Shown in pieces: positions 16,727-26,300 of a stretch of DNA of 64,000 nucleotides. A program made the translations under genes and the position numbers. The notes below the pieces were generated by a model that worked only from the letters and a program-made list of their open reading frames with translations, did not search any database and was not told the DNA's origin. The stretch spans positions 87,018 through 151,017 of the forward strand of contig CAZSNF010000005.1 in assembly GCA_964608315.1 (NCBI GenBank), read 5' to 3'. This DNA is from VXPQ01 sp964608315. Its GTDB lineage: Bacteria > Bacteroidota > Rhodothermia > Rhodothermales > VXPQ01. Within the stretch, counting starts at the first letter, position 1. Each line of letters begins with the position of its first letter.

Positions 16727-18075
16727 TTGCGTCGCGTAAGCGTGACAGGAAGGCCATGCTTGAACCGGTAGAATCCCAATGTCCTGACTTCAGGGAATTC
16801 TTTGGAAACGGGATCGATTCGCCAACGTTGGCTGACGGATGCAAGCGTCAGCACTACTTCCATCTTCCCGAAACCGGTACCGAGACAATTTCGGATGCCT
16901 CCGCCCCACGGAACGTACGCATGTTTGGGGTGTTCGGAGGGGGACAGCCATCGCTCCGGTTTGAACTTCAGCGGATCGGGCCAATATTTTTCAGCCCTCT
17001 GGGGCGCCCGCCAGAAAGGCTGTACGATCGTTCCCTTCGGGATGAAATAATCCCCAATCATGCAATCTTCGATGGCTTCTCTACCAACAACGTACGTGGG
17101 CGGAGTAATACGCAGTACTTCGCTGAATACGGCTTGCGTATACGGCAGATCTCTGTAATCCTTCGCCGACGGGTATCGCCCTTGCAATACCTCATCAACC
17201 TCCTGTTCCAAACGAGTGCGGATATCCGGATTCAGTCCGATATGATAGAAACACCATGCCAGCGCATTCGCACACGTTTCATGACTGGCCAGAATCTGGA
17301 TATATGCTTCGTCTCTTATCTCGTCATCGTTTAAGGATTTTTGGATTCCGTCCTCATCGGTAGCCCAGACCAGGGAAGATATAAGATCAACGCGCTCCTT
17401 GTCGACGCGGGCTTTTTCGATCACCTCGAAAATAAGGCGGTCCATGGCCTTACAGGTATCCTCTCTGAAACGATTCTGGCGCAAGGGCAGCCTTGCTATC
17501 AGATCGCCCATGGGAAGCATGGTCAGTTTCATGCTCCAGTTCAATGTTTCCAGAACATCCTCGATAAGAGATGTATCAATGCGAATATCCCGTCCGAAAA
17601 ACGTGGCGACTGCAATATCCAGCGTCAGCTGATGCGTAACCGGAACAATATCGAATGTGTCCCCATCCTTCCAGGCAGACTGCATCCTGACGATTTCCTC
17701 AATCATCATGCTGGCATATTCATCAAGAGCTTTTCTTCTGAAGGACGGTTGGACCAGTTTGCGCAGTCTCTGGTGAGCTTCGCCGTCTCCTGTCAGCGTG
17801 GTAGGGTTAGATACGATCCGGGTTTTCTTGAAAGCTGGCCCCTTATGAAACGAATGGCGTTTTTCAACAAGGACTTGTTCGATATATTCAGGCGAGTACA
17901 CAGCGCAGAATCTTCGGCCCAGAAGCCGGAAATAAACAGCGTCTCCATATTGTTCGTGCATCGCCTCAAAGAATCCGACGGCGTCACGGATCCGCCACCG
18001 TTGGAGCTTCAATCCCAAGCCTGATTTAGGGCCGGGAGGAAGCTTTTTGCGGGAATTATATCGAATAGTAACCAT
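16723..18075 (-). CDS. Cytochrome P450
   Basis: A heme-thiolate monooxygenase of 450 residues; redox partners are not in the window. Visible motifs: LPPGPKSGLGLKL proline-rich hinge (residues 12-24), C-helix GEAHQRLRKLVQPSF, I-helix ILASHETCANALAW (Glu-Thr pair kept, the usual Gly replaced by Ser), K-helix ExxR in FSEVLRITPP, and the heme loop WGGGIRNCLGTGFG with the Cys ligand, where the usual first Phe is Trp. It has no signal anchor, so it is probably soluble. The first codons (MVTIRYNS) lie in a sequence resembling the terminal inverted repeat of the element at 1177-2049, and the TAA stop is formed by dispersed repeat L. The 5' end abuts an IS3 right end. Confidence 0.92.
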   Translation of the reverse strand: MVTIRYNSRKKLPPGPKSGLGLKLQRWRIRDAVGFFEAMHEQYGDAVYFRLLGRRFCAVYSPEYIEQVLVEKRHSFHKGPAFKKTRIVSNPTTLTGDGEAHQRLRKLVQPSFRRKALDEYASMMIEEIVRMQSAWKDGDTFDIVPVTHQLTLDIAVATFFGRDIRIDTSLIEDVLETLNWSMKLTMLPMGDLIARLPLRQNRFREDTCKAMDRLIFEVIEKARVDKERVDLISSLVWATDEDGIQKSLNDDEIRDEAYIQILASHETCANALAWCFYHIGLNPDIRTRLEQEVDEVLQGRYPSAKDYRDLPYTQAVFSEVLRITPPTYVVGREAIEDCMIGDYFIPKGTIVQPFWRAPQRAEKYWPDPLKFKPERWLSPSEHPKHAYVPWGGGIRNCLGTGFGKMEVVLTLASVSQRWRIDPVSKEFPEVRTLGFYRFKHGLPVTLTRRN

Positions 18076-18078
18076 CGG
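18051..18078 (+). repeat. Sequence resembling the inverted-repeat end of the 1177-2049 element
   Basis: GGGAATTATATCGAATAGTAACCATCGG aligns with the left end at 1177-1202 with one extra A: TTATATCGAA and GTAACCA are identical. The match covers the start codon and first eight codons of the P450. No inverted partner was found nearby. The match is longer than chance would give in this window, but its meaning is open. Confidence 0.5.
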
Positions 18079-18105
18079 CGGTGAGGGGCGGTTCGAGAAA
18101 ACCGT

Positions 18106-18310
18106 ACAGTTTTCAGGTGCAAGGTTGCGGTGGGTTACGCCGCCTTCGTCAGCGGCTCTCGTCTGTAGTATACGTCATCGGGCGTGAGATTGTCAATCCG
18201 GCGCGGGCATTCTTCGTTGAAGTAGCGCAGGTAGTCGCCGATCCCCTTTGGGGCCTCGGCCACCGTCTCGTACGCGCGCCGATCCCGGATCGAGTCGCAC
18301 CATGCGGCCT
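18106..18310 (-). mobile_element. IS3-family transposase remnant, right end (second copy)
   Basis: On the minus strand a single frame reads RRAYETVAEAPKGIGDYLRY, FNEECPRRIDNLTPDDVYYR, REPLTKAA and stop: the C-terminus of an IS3 OrfB. It is clearly related to the remnant at 13556 but not frameshifted. After the stop, ACCCACCGCAACCTTGCA and CTGAAAACTGTACGGTTTTC repeat the terminus seen at 13700-13767. The right end faces the P450, so the two remnants bracket 13785-18075 in inverted orientation. Confidence 0.75.
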
Positions 18311-18420
18311 TGATCACAGATATATTACGAGAAACGGAAACAGGGAAACCCGCAGGGAGAATATGCGTTATAAGTTGTTCTGCCTGAGTTTGGCCTTTTC
18401 GGAAACAGGCGACGGATTTT

Positions 18421-18497
<77 letters not shown>

Positions 18498-18500
18498 TTT

Positions 18501-18542
18501 CAGGATACTCTGATTAAATCCACTTTAACCAGAGTGTCCTTT
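18501..18542. repeat. Minimal copy E of the dispersed palindromic repeat, just after tRNA-Pro
   Basis: CAGGATACTCTGATTAAATC, CACTT, TAACCAGAGTGTCCTT: the two ends pair with almost no interior, giving a compact hairpin followed by TTATATC. It looks like a possible factor-independent terminator for the tRNA, although the T-run is poor. Confidence 0.75.
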
Positions 18543-18601
18543 ATATCTCCGGTGATTTCGCCGGCCGGCCGCAACGGCGCCCTGATCTACGCCAGGATCA
18601 G

Positions 18602-19294
18602 CTACCCGATGCAGCTTACGTTCCGCTTGCGGCCAACGAGTACCGTGCTCGGGGTTTGGCGCCAGACGCACTCGGCGTCGAACCCCGCCTCACGCATCGC
18701 CCGAAGCTCCCTGTCGAGTGGAAAGTAGGCGTCCTCGTCCGACCACTCGTCAAAGTGCCGATAGGCCTGCGCCTCATCGATGCCGCAGGCTGCCAGATGC
18801 GCCGCCCAGGCAGCGTAATCCGCTGCGCGGTCGGGATCCGCCCCCGGCATGGTCACGTCGGCATTGACGAAAACGCCCCCTGGACGAAGCGCCTGCGCGA
18901 TGCGGCCGTACAACGCGGTCTTGGCGCCCATGTCGGCCACGTGATGCAAGGAGAGGGAGGCGGCGACCGCATCGCAGCCCGGCAGCGGATCGTTGAACGA
19001 CTGCCCGCGCAAACGGACCCGGTCCCCGAAGCGCCGCAACCTCGACTCGGCGCGATGCAACATTTCGCCGTCCACGTCCACCAACTCAACAACGCCTGCC
19101 TGCCGCCTTTCCAGGATCGCCTCCGCCAGCGCTCCCGTCCCGGCGCCAAGATCGAGAATCCGTTCCGGCCTGACCCGGGCGATTTCTTCCGCGGCCCGTT
19201 CAAGCATCGCCTCGTAGCCAGGAATGAAGCTGCGAATCGTCGCGTCATAGGCTTTGATGTCGAGCTGCAGGTGCCGGCGAACGGAATGGCTCAT
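18602..19294 (-). CDS. SAM-dependent class I methyltransferase
   Basis: A 230-residue methyltransferase of unknown substrate. Motif I is ERILDLGAGTGALAEAIL (about residues 44-61), motif II VVELVDVDGEML, motif post-I FNDPLPGCDAVAASLSLHHV and motif IV/V ALRPGGVFVNADVTMPGAD. It starts at ATG 19294 (MSHSVRRHLQLDIKAYDATI); a GTG two codons earlier is also in frame. The C-terminus lacks further domains. It stands alone between tRNA-Pro and the copper-efflux locus and reads away from the latter. Resembles small-molecule or tRNA/quinone methylases only in the Rossmann core, so no finer function is given. Confidence 0.85.
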   Translation of the reverse strand: MSHSVRRHLQLDIKAYDATIRSFIPGYEAMLERAAEEIARVRPERILDLGAGTGALAEAILERRQAGVVELVDVDGEMLHRAESRLRRFGDRVRLRGQSFNDPLPGCDAVAASLSLHHVADMGAKTALYGRIAQALRPGGVFVNADVTMPGADPDRAADYAAWAAHLAACGIDEAQAYRHFDEWSDEDAYFPLDRELRAMREAGFDAECVWRQTPSTVLVGRKRNVSCIG

Positions 19295-19351
19295 GAGCAC
19301 TGGTATGGCCTTCAGTGGCGAATTCAGTACCCACTGGGTACTATTTTGGTT

Positions 19352-19522
19352 TTAAGGACACTCTGATTAAATCTGCAAAGTTCAGAGACTGCGAGGGGCG
19401 CTTCACGTTCGCCATGCCCCGAATCCGCAGCGTTTACCGCTGATTTCAAAGACGCCAGTACAATGTCCTGTACTCACGAACGTGAAGTGCTGATCGAAGT
19501 AGATTTAATCAGAGTGTCCCTT
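19352..19522. repeat. Dispersed palindromic repeat, full copy D (beta interior)
   Basis: Ends TTAAGGACACTCTGATTAA (19352-19370) and TTAATCAGAGTGTCCCTT (19504-19521). The interior has CAAAGTTCAGAGACTGCGAG, then CGCTGATTTCAAAGACGCCA, AATGTCCTGTACTCACGAAC and GTGAAGTGCTGATCGAAGTA, shared with copies L and K. It lies in the 392-bp gap upstream of the Cys/His-rich protein gene. Confidence 0.85.
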
Positions 19523-19686
19523 GGTAAACCAGACAGAACGGCGGGAAGTTGCGCGCGTTCGGAACAGCAAGCCCCATGGGTACTCCGTCTTGCGACCCTA
19601 CCCGATTTCACGAAACCATTTCCGGCTTTGTCGTTTTACGAACAATAAGCAACCCGGATAATGCGCGTCGCCGATCATTCCTCTTC

Positions 19687-20163
19687 ATGCTCTCTGCGCT
19701 GAGGACATACAGGTTTTTTTCCACGCTGCTCGGCCTGAGTTTGCTGTTCGGCGTGGCGGCGCCTTTGGCGCAAACAACCTGCGCCATGGGACAAAACGGG
19801 CAAAACGACCCGCATGGAGCCCACGACTGCCCCCACCAAAACACGCATTCCCATGCGCCTGCCGAGGCGCCGGCGCCTCCCTGCCCGCACGAAGCGGAAC
19901 CGACGCATGAAGGCGTGGCGCCCTCTTCTTCGGATCCCCGGCCATGCTGCGCATTCGAATCGGCTGCGACCGGCGAGGCCGTAACGCTTCTCTCCAGGAC
20001 CTCATGGCGGGATGCAGACAATCTTTTCCTTGCTCTCCTTCCCCATACCCGACATAAAGTACCGGACAAGATATCGGGGCCCCTGCGCATCTCCGCCCCG
20101 CCATTCTTTACCGGGTTTTCCCCCATCGACAGGCAGGCCCTTCTCGCCACGTTCCTGATCTGA
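19687..20163 (+). CDS. Cys/His-rich secreted protein at the head of the copper/silver efflux locus
   Basis: A 158-residue protein with a signal peptide (MLSALRTYRFFSTLLGLSLL, cleavage near PLAQ). The mature N-terminal half is rich in His, Cys and Met: CAMGQNGQNDPHGAHDCPHQ, NTHSHAPAEAPAPPCPHEAE, and DPRPCCAFES, a composition expected of a periplasmic metal-binding or sensing protein. Start ATG 19687 was chosen because it places the hydrophobic core at residues 12-28; an in-frame start at 19549 would add a non-hydrophobic 46-residue leader. No family recognised. Position just before cusCBA on the same strand supports a role in Cu/Ag handling; that role is inferred. Confidence 0.7.
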   Translation: MLSALRTYRFFSTLLGLSLLFGVAAPLAQTTCAMGQNGQNDPHGAHDCPHQNTHSHAPAEAPAPPCPHEAEPTHEGVAPSSSDPRPCCAFESAATGEAVTLLSRTSWRDADNLFLALLPHTRHKVPDKISGPLRISAPPFFTGFSPIDRQALLATFLI

Positions 20164-20264
20164 CAGGCCTGTTGCTTCCCACTACGCCTTCCGGATAGAT
20201 AGAGAGGCCGGATAGATGGAGAGGTCCGGCTCGACCGACCTCTCGCGTTTGCAACAGGAAGTCT

Positions 20265-20470
20265 CAAGGATACTCTGATTAAGGCAAGACGGTACAGAGG
20301 GGGCTGTGGATGCGCCTTTGAGCGAAACATCGGGCCCCAAAATATCCCGCCAGCCTATCGCCCGCGCACCCTTATGTATTCGCGAAAAGGCGCGCCACAG
20401 CCCCGTTCCACACTGGGCAGTGTGCCTCTCGCAGCCTCTGAATTTTGCAGATTTAATCAGAGTATCCTCA
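20265..20470. repeat. Dispersed palindromic repeat, full copy B (alpha interior)
   Basis: Ends AAGGATACTCTGATTAA (20266-20282) and TTAATCAGAGTATCCT (20453-20468), inverted. The interior matches copy A (2303-2519) almost base for base over about 120 bp, including GGGCTGTGGATGCGCCTTTG and CTTATGTATTCGCGAAAAGG. It sits immediately upstream of cusC and would be transcribed with it if the locus is read from 19687. Confidence 0.85.
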
Positions 20471-20486
20471 ACAGTTCAGGAAATCC

Positions 20487-21833
20487 ATGAAGCTGATTCA
20501 ATCCATTGGCGCAGTCCGCGCCATATCCATCGCCCTGCTTTTGCTCCCGGCGATGGCCCATGCGAAGCATCGCCCGCCGGCGCCGGCCGACACGCTCCTG
20601 AGCCTCGAATATCTCTTGACAGAGGTACGGGTCAACAACCCGTCCCTGCGGGTGTCGCGACTGGAGGCAGAGGCTCAGGCCACCCGAAGCCGCCAGGTGT
20701 CCGCCTTGCCGGATCCTTCCGTGACGGTCGGTTACCAACCGTACCCGCTCCTGACGGCGCGCGGCGCGCAGCGCAGCCAATGGCGCATCGAGCAGATGGC
20801 GCCGTACCCCGGCAAACTCGGCCTTCAGGGAACTATTGCCGACCTGAGCGCCGAAGTCGCAGGCTTTGAAGCAGATACCTTTGAAGAGGACCTGCTCTTC
20901 GAGGCCAAGCAGGCGTACTACGAACTCTATCGGGTTCAGCAACAGGAGAAGCTCATCCTCGCTTTTCAGGACAGACTGGAGAACTTTGAAGAGGCCGCCG
21001 CCGCGCAATACGAAGTGGGCGCCGGCATGCAGCAAGCCATCCTGAAAGCGCAACTGGAGAAGAACACGCTCGCGCGCGTGCAGCTTGAACTTGCAGAGCG
21101 TCGCCGCACGGCGGCCGAAACCCTGGGGCGCCTGCTCAACCGGCCCACATCCGACGCCTTTATGGCCGGCGTCCGGATCGGGGCGCCGCCCACTCTTCGC
21201 CTCGATGAAGCCGCACTGTTGGAAATCGCCCGAAGGGAGCGGCCCGAAGCCGACGCCCTCGACGCGGCAGCGCGACGCGCCGACGCCCGGATCGCACTGG
21301 CCCGCAAGCAGTTCATGCCCGATTTCGGCCTGAACGTCACCTGGTTCGACATAAGTAATACGGACGCGCCGGCGACAGCCACGGGGCGCGACGCCATCGC
21401 GATCGGGGCCACCGTCAAAGTACCGATTCAACGCGGGAACTTGCGCGCCCGGCTGGAGGAAACCCGCGTACGCCGCATCCAGGTCGAGGCGCGCCAGGAA
21501 GCGCTTGAAACCTCGTTCCGGACGCAGATCGCCGATCTCGCAAGCCGGCTGCGCGGGGAGGCCAGGCAGCTTGCCCTTTACCGGGAAGCCCTTATTCCCC
21601 AGGCCGAGACCACCCTTCAGGCTACGCTCAGCGCCTACGCCACCGGAGGCGCCGATTTCCTTGACCTCCTTGACGCCGAGCGCATGCTCTTCTCGTTAGA
21701 AACGGGCTACGAAGACACGTTCGCGCGCTACCTGAAAACGACCGCCGCCCTTGAACGGGTACTTGGTATCCGCTCGCTTGCGGACCTTGAGGATACTCTT
21801 CAGACGCCAACCCGGCGTCCAGCCAAACCCTGA
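20487..21833 (+). CDS. cusC: Outer-membrane efflux channel of the Cu/Ag RND pump (TolC/CusC-like)
   Basis: The trimeric outer-membrane duct of a tripartite metal efflux pump. The 448-residue protein has a signal peptide (MKLIQSIGAVRAISIALLLL, PAMAHA) and two outer-membrane-efflux (OEP) repeats: LLTEVRVNNPSLRVSRLEAE with ALPDPSVTVGYQ, and LARKQFMPDFGLNVTWFD with KVPIQRGNLRARLEE. Long coiled-coil segments (residues 130-230, 290-400) are typical of the family. There is no lipobox, so unlike E. coli CusC it is not a lipoprotein. It is followed after 5 nt by cusB, so the genes form an operon; repeat B lies 17 nt upstream. Confidence 0.88.
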   Translation: MKLIQSIGAVRAISIALLLLPAMAHAKHRPPAPADTLLSLEYLLTEVRVNNPSLRVSRLEAEAQATRSRQVSALPDPSVTVGYQPYPLLTARGAQRSQWRIEQMAPYPGKLGLQGTIADLSAEVAGFEADTFEEDLLFEAKQAYYELYRVQQQEKLILAFQDRLENFEEAAAAQYEVGAGMQQAILKAQLEKNTLARVQLELAERRRTAAETLGRLLNRPTSDAFMAGVRIGAPPTLRLDEAALLEIARRERPEADALDAAARRADARIALARKQFMPDFGLNVTWFDISNTDAPATATGRDAIAIGATVKVPIQRGNLRARLEETRVRRIQVEARQEALETSFRTQIADLASRLRGEARQLALYREALIPQAETTLQATLSAYATGGADFLDLLDAERMLFSLETGYEDTFARYLKTTAALERVLGIRSLADLEDTLQTPTRRPAKP

Positions 21834-21838
21834 ACACC

Positions 21839-23230
21839 ATGAACACGCAACGATTCGCCAAATGGCTCGGAATCCCCCTGCTGCTTGCGGCGCTTGCCGC
21901 CGGCGGTTTTTTTCTCGGACGCATCACCACGGACGGAACGGCAACCGTAGCCCGGCATGAGGCGTCTGCCGACGAGGGGGAACGCAATATCCTCTACTGG
22001 CAGGCGCCCATGGACCCGACGGAGATTTACGACCAGCCCGGCAAATCGGCCATGGGCATGGACCTGATCCCCGTCTACGAGGACGAAGCCGATGCGGAAC
22101 CGGGCAGTATGGTGTCCATCGACCCGGCGACCGTACAGAACATGGGCGTACGCACCGATCGCGTCCAGCGGATGGATTTTTCCCGCATGATCCGCACCGT
22201 CGGCGAGGTCCGGTACGACGAGGAGCGCCTCTATCTGGTCAACGCCAAAATCTCCGGCTGGATCGAAAAGCTTTACGTCAACTTCATCGGCGACCAGGTC
22301 CGGCAGGGAGACCCGTTGATGGAAATCTACTCCCCGGAACTCGTCGCCACACAGCAGGAATATCTGCTGGCGCTCAAAAACCACCGGATGCTGGCCGAAA
22401 GCAGCGTCGCCTCGGTCCGGGAAGACGCCGGGAAATTGCTGGCCTCGGCGCGCACCCGCCTCGAATACTGGGACATCCCCCCCTCGGAGATCGAGCGTCT
22501 GGAGCAAACCGGCGAGGTGAAGAAAACCACCCTGCTCGAAGCCCCGGCCACCGGCATTGTCGTAAAAAGGGACGCCATGGAAGGCGCCCATATCGAGGCC
22601 GGCATGGACCTCTTCGAAATCGCCGACCTGCGGACGGTGTGGGTACACGCCAGCTTCTACGACAACGAGGCGCCGTGGATCAGCGAGGGGCAACCGGTCG
22701 AGATGGAACTATCCTACCTGCCGGGGAAGACCTACACGGGACAAGTCTCCTACATCTACCCTTATCTGCGCGAGAAAGCCCGCGACGTGCATGTGCGCCT
22801 GATCTTTTCCAATCCGGATCTGGACCTCAAGCCGGGGATGTACGCCAATATCCGGCTCCAGGGCAAGGTCATACCCGATGCGTTGGTCGCGCCCTCCGAA
22901 GCCGTGATTCGTTCCGGGGCCCGCGCAATCGTCTTCGTGGCCCGCGGAGAAGGTCGCTTCGAGCCGCGCGAAATCCGGATCGGCGAAGAAGGCGGTCCGG
23001 GAAACAGCCTGGTGCGGGTGCTCGCCGGCCTGTCGGGCGACGAAGAGGTCGTCACGTCGGCCCAGTTCATGCTGGACAGCGAAAGCCGCCTGCAGGAAGC
23101 CATCCGGAAAATGCTGCAGGAGCGGACGCAATCGGACGCACAGCCTGCCGGCGAAGCATCGGAAGCCATGCCGGAAATGGTCTCCACAGCGCCTGAAGAA
23201 TCCGACGCGCACATGCACCATCAGCATTGA
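21839..23230 (+). CDS. cusB: Periplasmic adaptor of the Cu/Ag RND pump with heavy-metal-binding domain (CusB-like)
   Basis: A membrane-fusion protein that links the RND pump to the outer-membrane channel and delivers metal. The 463-residue protein has an N-terminal membrane anchor (residues 11-26), then a heavy-metal-binding domain with YWQAPMDPTEIYDQPGKSAM and GMDLIPVYE (residues 52-80), typical of CusB/CzcB-like adaptors. Barrel-sandwich and lipoyl-like parts follow (GWIEKLYVNFIGDQVRQGDP; LLEAPATGIVVKRDAMEGAH) and a beta-barrel (MYANIRLQGKVIPDALVAPS). The C-terminal tail ends HMHHQH, likely another metal site. It starts 5 nt after cusC. It is separated from cusA by 81 nt containing half repeat F. 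Confidence 0.9.
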   Translation: MNTQRFAKWLGIPLLLAALAAGGFFLGRITTDGTATVARHEASADEGERNILYWQAPMDPTEIYDQPGKSAMGMDLIPVYEDEADAEPGSMVSIDPATVQNMGVRTDRVQRMDFSRMIRTVGEVRYDEERLYLVNAKISGWIEKLYVNFIGDQVRQGDPLMEIYSPELVATQQEYLLALKNHRMLAESSVASVREDAGKLLASARTRLEYWDIPPSEIERLEQTGEVKKTTLLEAPATGIVVKRDAMEGAHIEAGMDLFEIADLRTVWVHASFYDNEAPWISEGQPVEMELSYLPGKTYTGQVSYIYPYLREKARDVHVRLIFSNPDLDLKPGMYANIRLQGKVIPDALVAPSEAVIRSGARAIVFVARGEGRFEPREIRIGEEGGPGNSLVRVLAGLSGDEEVVTSAQFMLDSESRLQEAIRKMLQERTQSDAQPAGEASEAMPEMVSTAPEESDAHMHHQH

Positions 23231-23260
23231 GCCGGGGCCCATCCCTGATTCCCTGATTCG

Positions 23261-23283
23261 CCTTAAGGATGCTCTGATTAAGG
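23261..23283. repeat. Half copy F of the dispersed palindromic repeat between cusB and cusA
   Basis: TTAAGGATGCTCTGATTAAG (from 23263) matches the terminal consensus with one change. The inverted partner is missing. It lies within the operon, 28 bp before the cusA start. Confidence 0.7.
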
Positions 23284-23311
23284 CATTCCCCGACTTTTTA
23301 CAGAGAAAATC

Positions 23312-26300
23312 ATGCTGGAAAAGATCATAGAGGCCTCGGTCAATAACCGCTTGCTGGTGATCGTCTTCACCCTCCTGATTGCACTGGCCGGCGCCTGGGC
23401 GATGCTCCGCACGCCCGTAGACGCCATCCCCGACTTGAGCGATGTGCAGGTGATCGTCTTCACCGAGTATCCGGGACAGGCTCCGCAGGTCGTCGAAGAC
23501 CAGGTGACGTATCCGCTGACGACGGCCATGCTGGGGGTGCCCTTCGCGAAAGCCGTGCGCGGCTATTCGTTCTTCGGCTACTCGTTCGTCTACATCATCT
23601 TCGAAGACGGCACGGACATGTACTGGGCCCGCAGCCGGGTCCTGGAGTACCTCAACTATGTGGCCAATCGACTTCCGGGCGGGGTGACGCCCACGCTGGG
23701 GCCGGACGCCACCGGGGTAGGCTGGGCCTTCGAATATGTGATCGACGGCGGAGACCGGTACGATCTTCAGCAACTGCGCTCCATCCAGGACTGGTTTCTG
23801 CGCTATGAACTGATGAGCGTGCCCGGGGTGGCCGAAGTGGCCTCCATCGGCGGCTACGTCAAGCAATATCAGGTCGAAGTCGATCCCAACAAGCTGCTGG
23901 CCTATAACATTCCCCTTTCGAAAGTGCGCTCGGCCCTGCAACGCAGCAACAACGATGTGGGCGGCAGACTGGTCGAGATGGGCGAGACCGAGTTTATGGT
24001 GCGGGGGCTGGGCTATATCCAATCGATCAAGGACATAGAGAACACGCCTGTCGGAGTGGACGAGAACGGCACGCCCATCCTGATCCGGAACATCGCCCAT
24101 GTACACCTCGGACCCGAGTTGCGCCGCGGTCTGGTGGATCTGGACGGGGAGGGCGAAACCGTCGGCGGGATCGTCGTAATGCGCTATGGGGAAAACGCCC
24201 TCAAGACGATCGAGGCCGTCAAAGCGAAACTGGAAGAACTGAAGGAAGGATTGCCGGAAGGAGTAACCATCCAGGCCGTCTATGACCGCAGCAGCCTCAT
24301 CGAGCGCGCTATCGACAACCTGAAAGGGACGCTTCTGGAAGAGAGCCTCATCGTCGCGCTGGTGACCATCCTGTTCCTGCTGCACGTCCGCAGCGCCTTC
24401 GTGGCGATCTTCACCCTTCCGATGGGCATTCTGATCGCGTTTCTGGTGATGTATTACCAGGGCCTCAATGCGAACATCATGTCGCTCAGCGGCATCGCCA
24501 TCGCCATCGGCGCGATGGTCGACGCAGCGATCGTGATGATCGAAAACGCCCACAAACACATGGAGCGCGACGCCGGAAAGAAAGACCGCTGGCGCATCAT
24601 TACCGATGCGTCCAAAGAGGTCGGGCCGGCGTTGTTCTATTCGCTGCTGATTATCACGCTCTCCTTTCTGCCCGTATTCACGCTTCAGGCGCAGGAAGGC
24701 CGGCTCTTCAAGCCGCTGGCTTTCACGAAAACCTACGCCATGGCGGCCTCGGCGCTTCTGGCCATTACGGTGGTGCCGGCGCTGATGGGCTATTTCATAC
24801 GCGGCAATATCCTGCCGGAGAAAAAGAATCCCGTCAATCGTTTTCTGATCGCCATATACCGCCCGGTGATTCACGCCGTGCTCCGGTTCAAATGGATAAC
24901 CATTGCCGCTGCGGTAGTGGCGCTGGGAGCGACAGCGTATCCCCTCGGCAAGCTCGGCTCCGAATTCATGCCGCCTTTGAACGAGGGCGATCTGCTCTAC
25001 ATGCCCACCACCGATCCGGGCGTCAGCATTACCAAGGCCAGGGAACTCCTGCAGCAAACGGACAAGATCATCAAGAGCTTCCCCGAGGTAGATCATGCTT
25101 TCGGAAAGGTGGGCCGCGCCGAAACGGCGACGGACCCGGCGCCATTGTCCATGATAGAAACCACGATCACCCTGAAACCGGAAAGCGAGTGGCGGGAAGG
25201 CATGACCATGGACCAACTCGTCCGGGAACTCGACGCCGCGATCGACTTTCCGGGCCTCACCAACGCCTGGACCATGCCCATCAAAACGCGCATCGATATG
25301 CTCTCGACGGGCATCAAGACCCCGGTGGGCGTCAAACTGATGGGACCCGACCTGAATATCCTTTCCGACCTGGGGCAACGCGTTGCGGCCCTCCTGCAGA
25401 CGGCGCCGGGCACGTTGAGCGCCTTCCCGGACAAAGCCGTCGGCGGCAATTTTATCGACTATCGCATAAACCGCGAAGAAGCCGCCCGGTACGGCCTGAC
25501 GGTGGGCGACGTGCAGGATGTGATCATGTCGGCCATCGGGGGAATGAATGTCACCTGGACGGTCGAGGGACTGGAGCGGTATCCGGTCAACGTCCGGTAC
25601 AGCCGCGAACTGCGCGATAACCTGCCGGCGCTCAGGCGGGTGCTGATCCCAACCCCTGTGGGGGCGCAGATTCCGCTGAGTTATGTGGCCGATTTCAGCA
25701 TTGTCAACGGGCCGCCGGTCATCAAGAGCGAAAATGCGCGCACGACCTCCTGGGTTTATGTGGACATCCGCGACATCGATGTGGGTACCTACGTAAAGAA
25801 TGCCCGCGCCGCCGTGCATGAGCAGGTAGACCTGCCGGAGGGGTACAGCATGGTCTGGAGCGGGCAGTACGAATACATGGAACGGGCCCGGCAGCGCCTG
25901 CAGGTCGTGATTCCGCTGACGCTAATAATCATCTTTCTGCTGCTCTACCTGAACTTCAAGAACATTACCGAAAGCCTTATCGTGATGTTGTCGCTGCCGT
26001 TTTCGCTCGTCGGCGGGGTCTGGCTGTTGTATCTGTTCAACTATAACCTCAGCGTAGCCGTTGGGGTCGGCTTCATTGCCCTGGCCGGCGTCGCCGCCGA
26101 AACAGGCGTGATCATGTTGATCTATCTCGATCAGGCCTGGAAGGACAGACTTTCGCGGGGACAAATGACTTCGTTGAAGGATCTGTACGAAGCCATCATT
26201 GCGGGAGCCGTCGAGCGGGTGCGTCCCAAGATGATGACCGTCATGGCCATCATGGCCGGCCTGCTGCCCATTTTATGGGGACACGGTACGGGCTCCGAGG

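Noticed and set aside
22709..25819. 1036-residue frame on the minus strand opposite cusB and cusA
   Set aside because: High-GC antisense of a well-supported pump gene; composition rich in His, Arg and Gly, no domain. Shadow.
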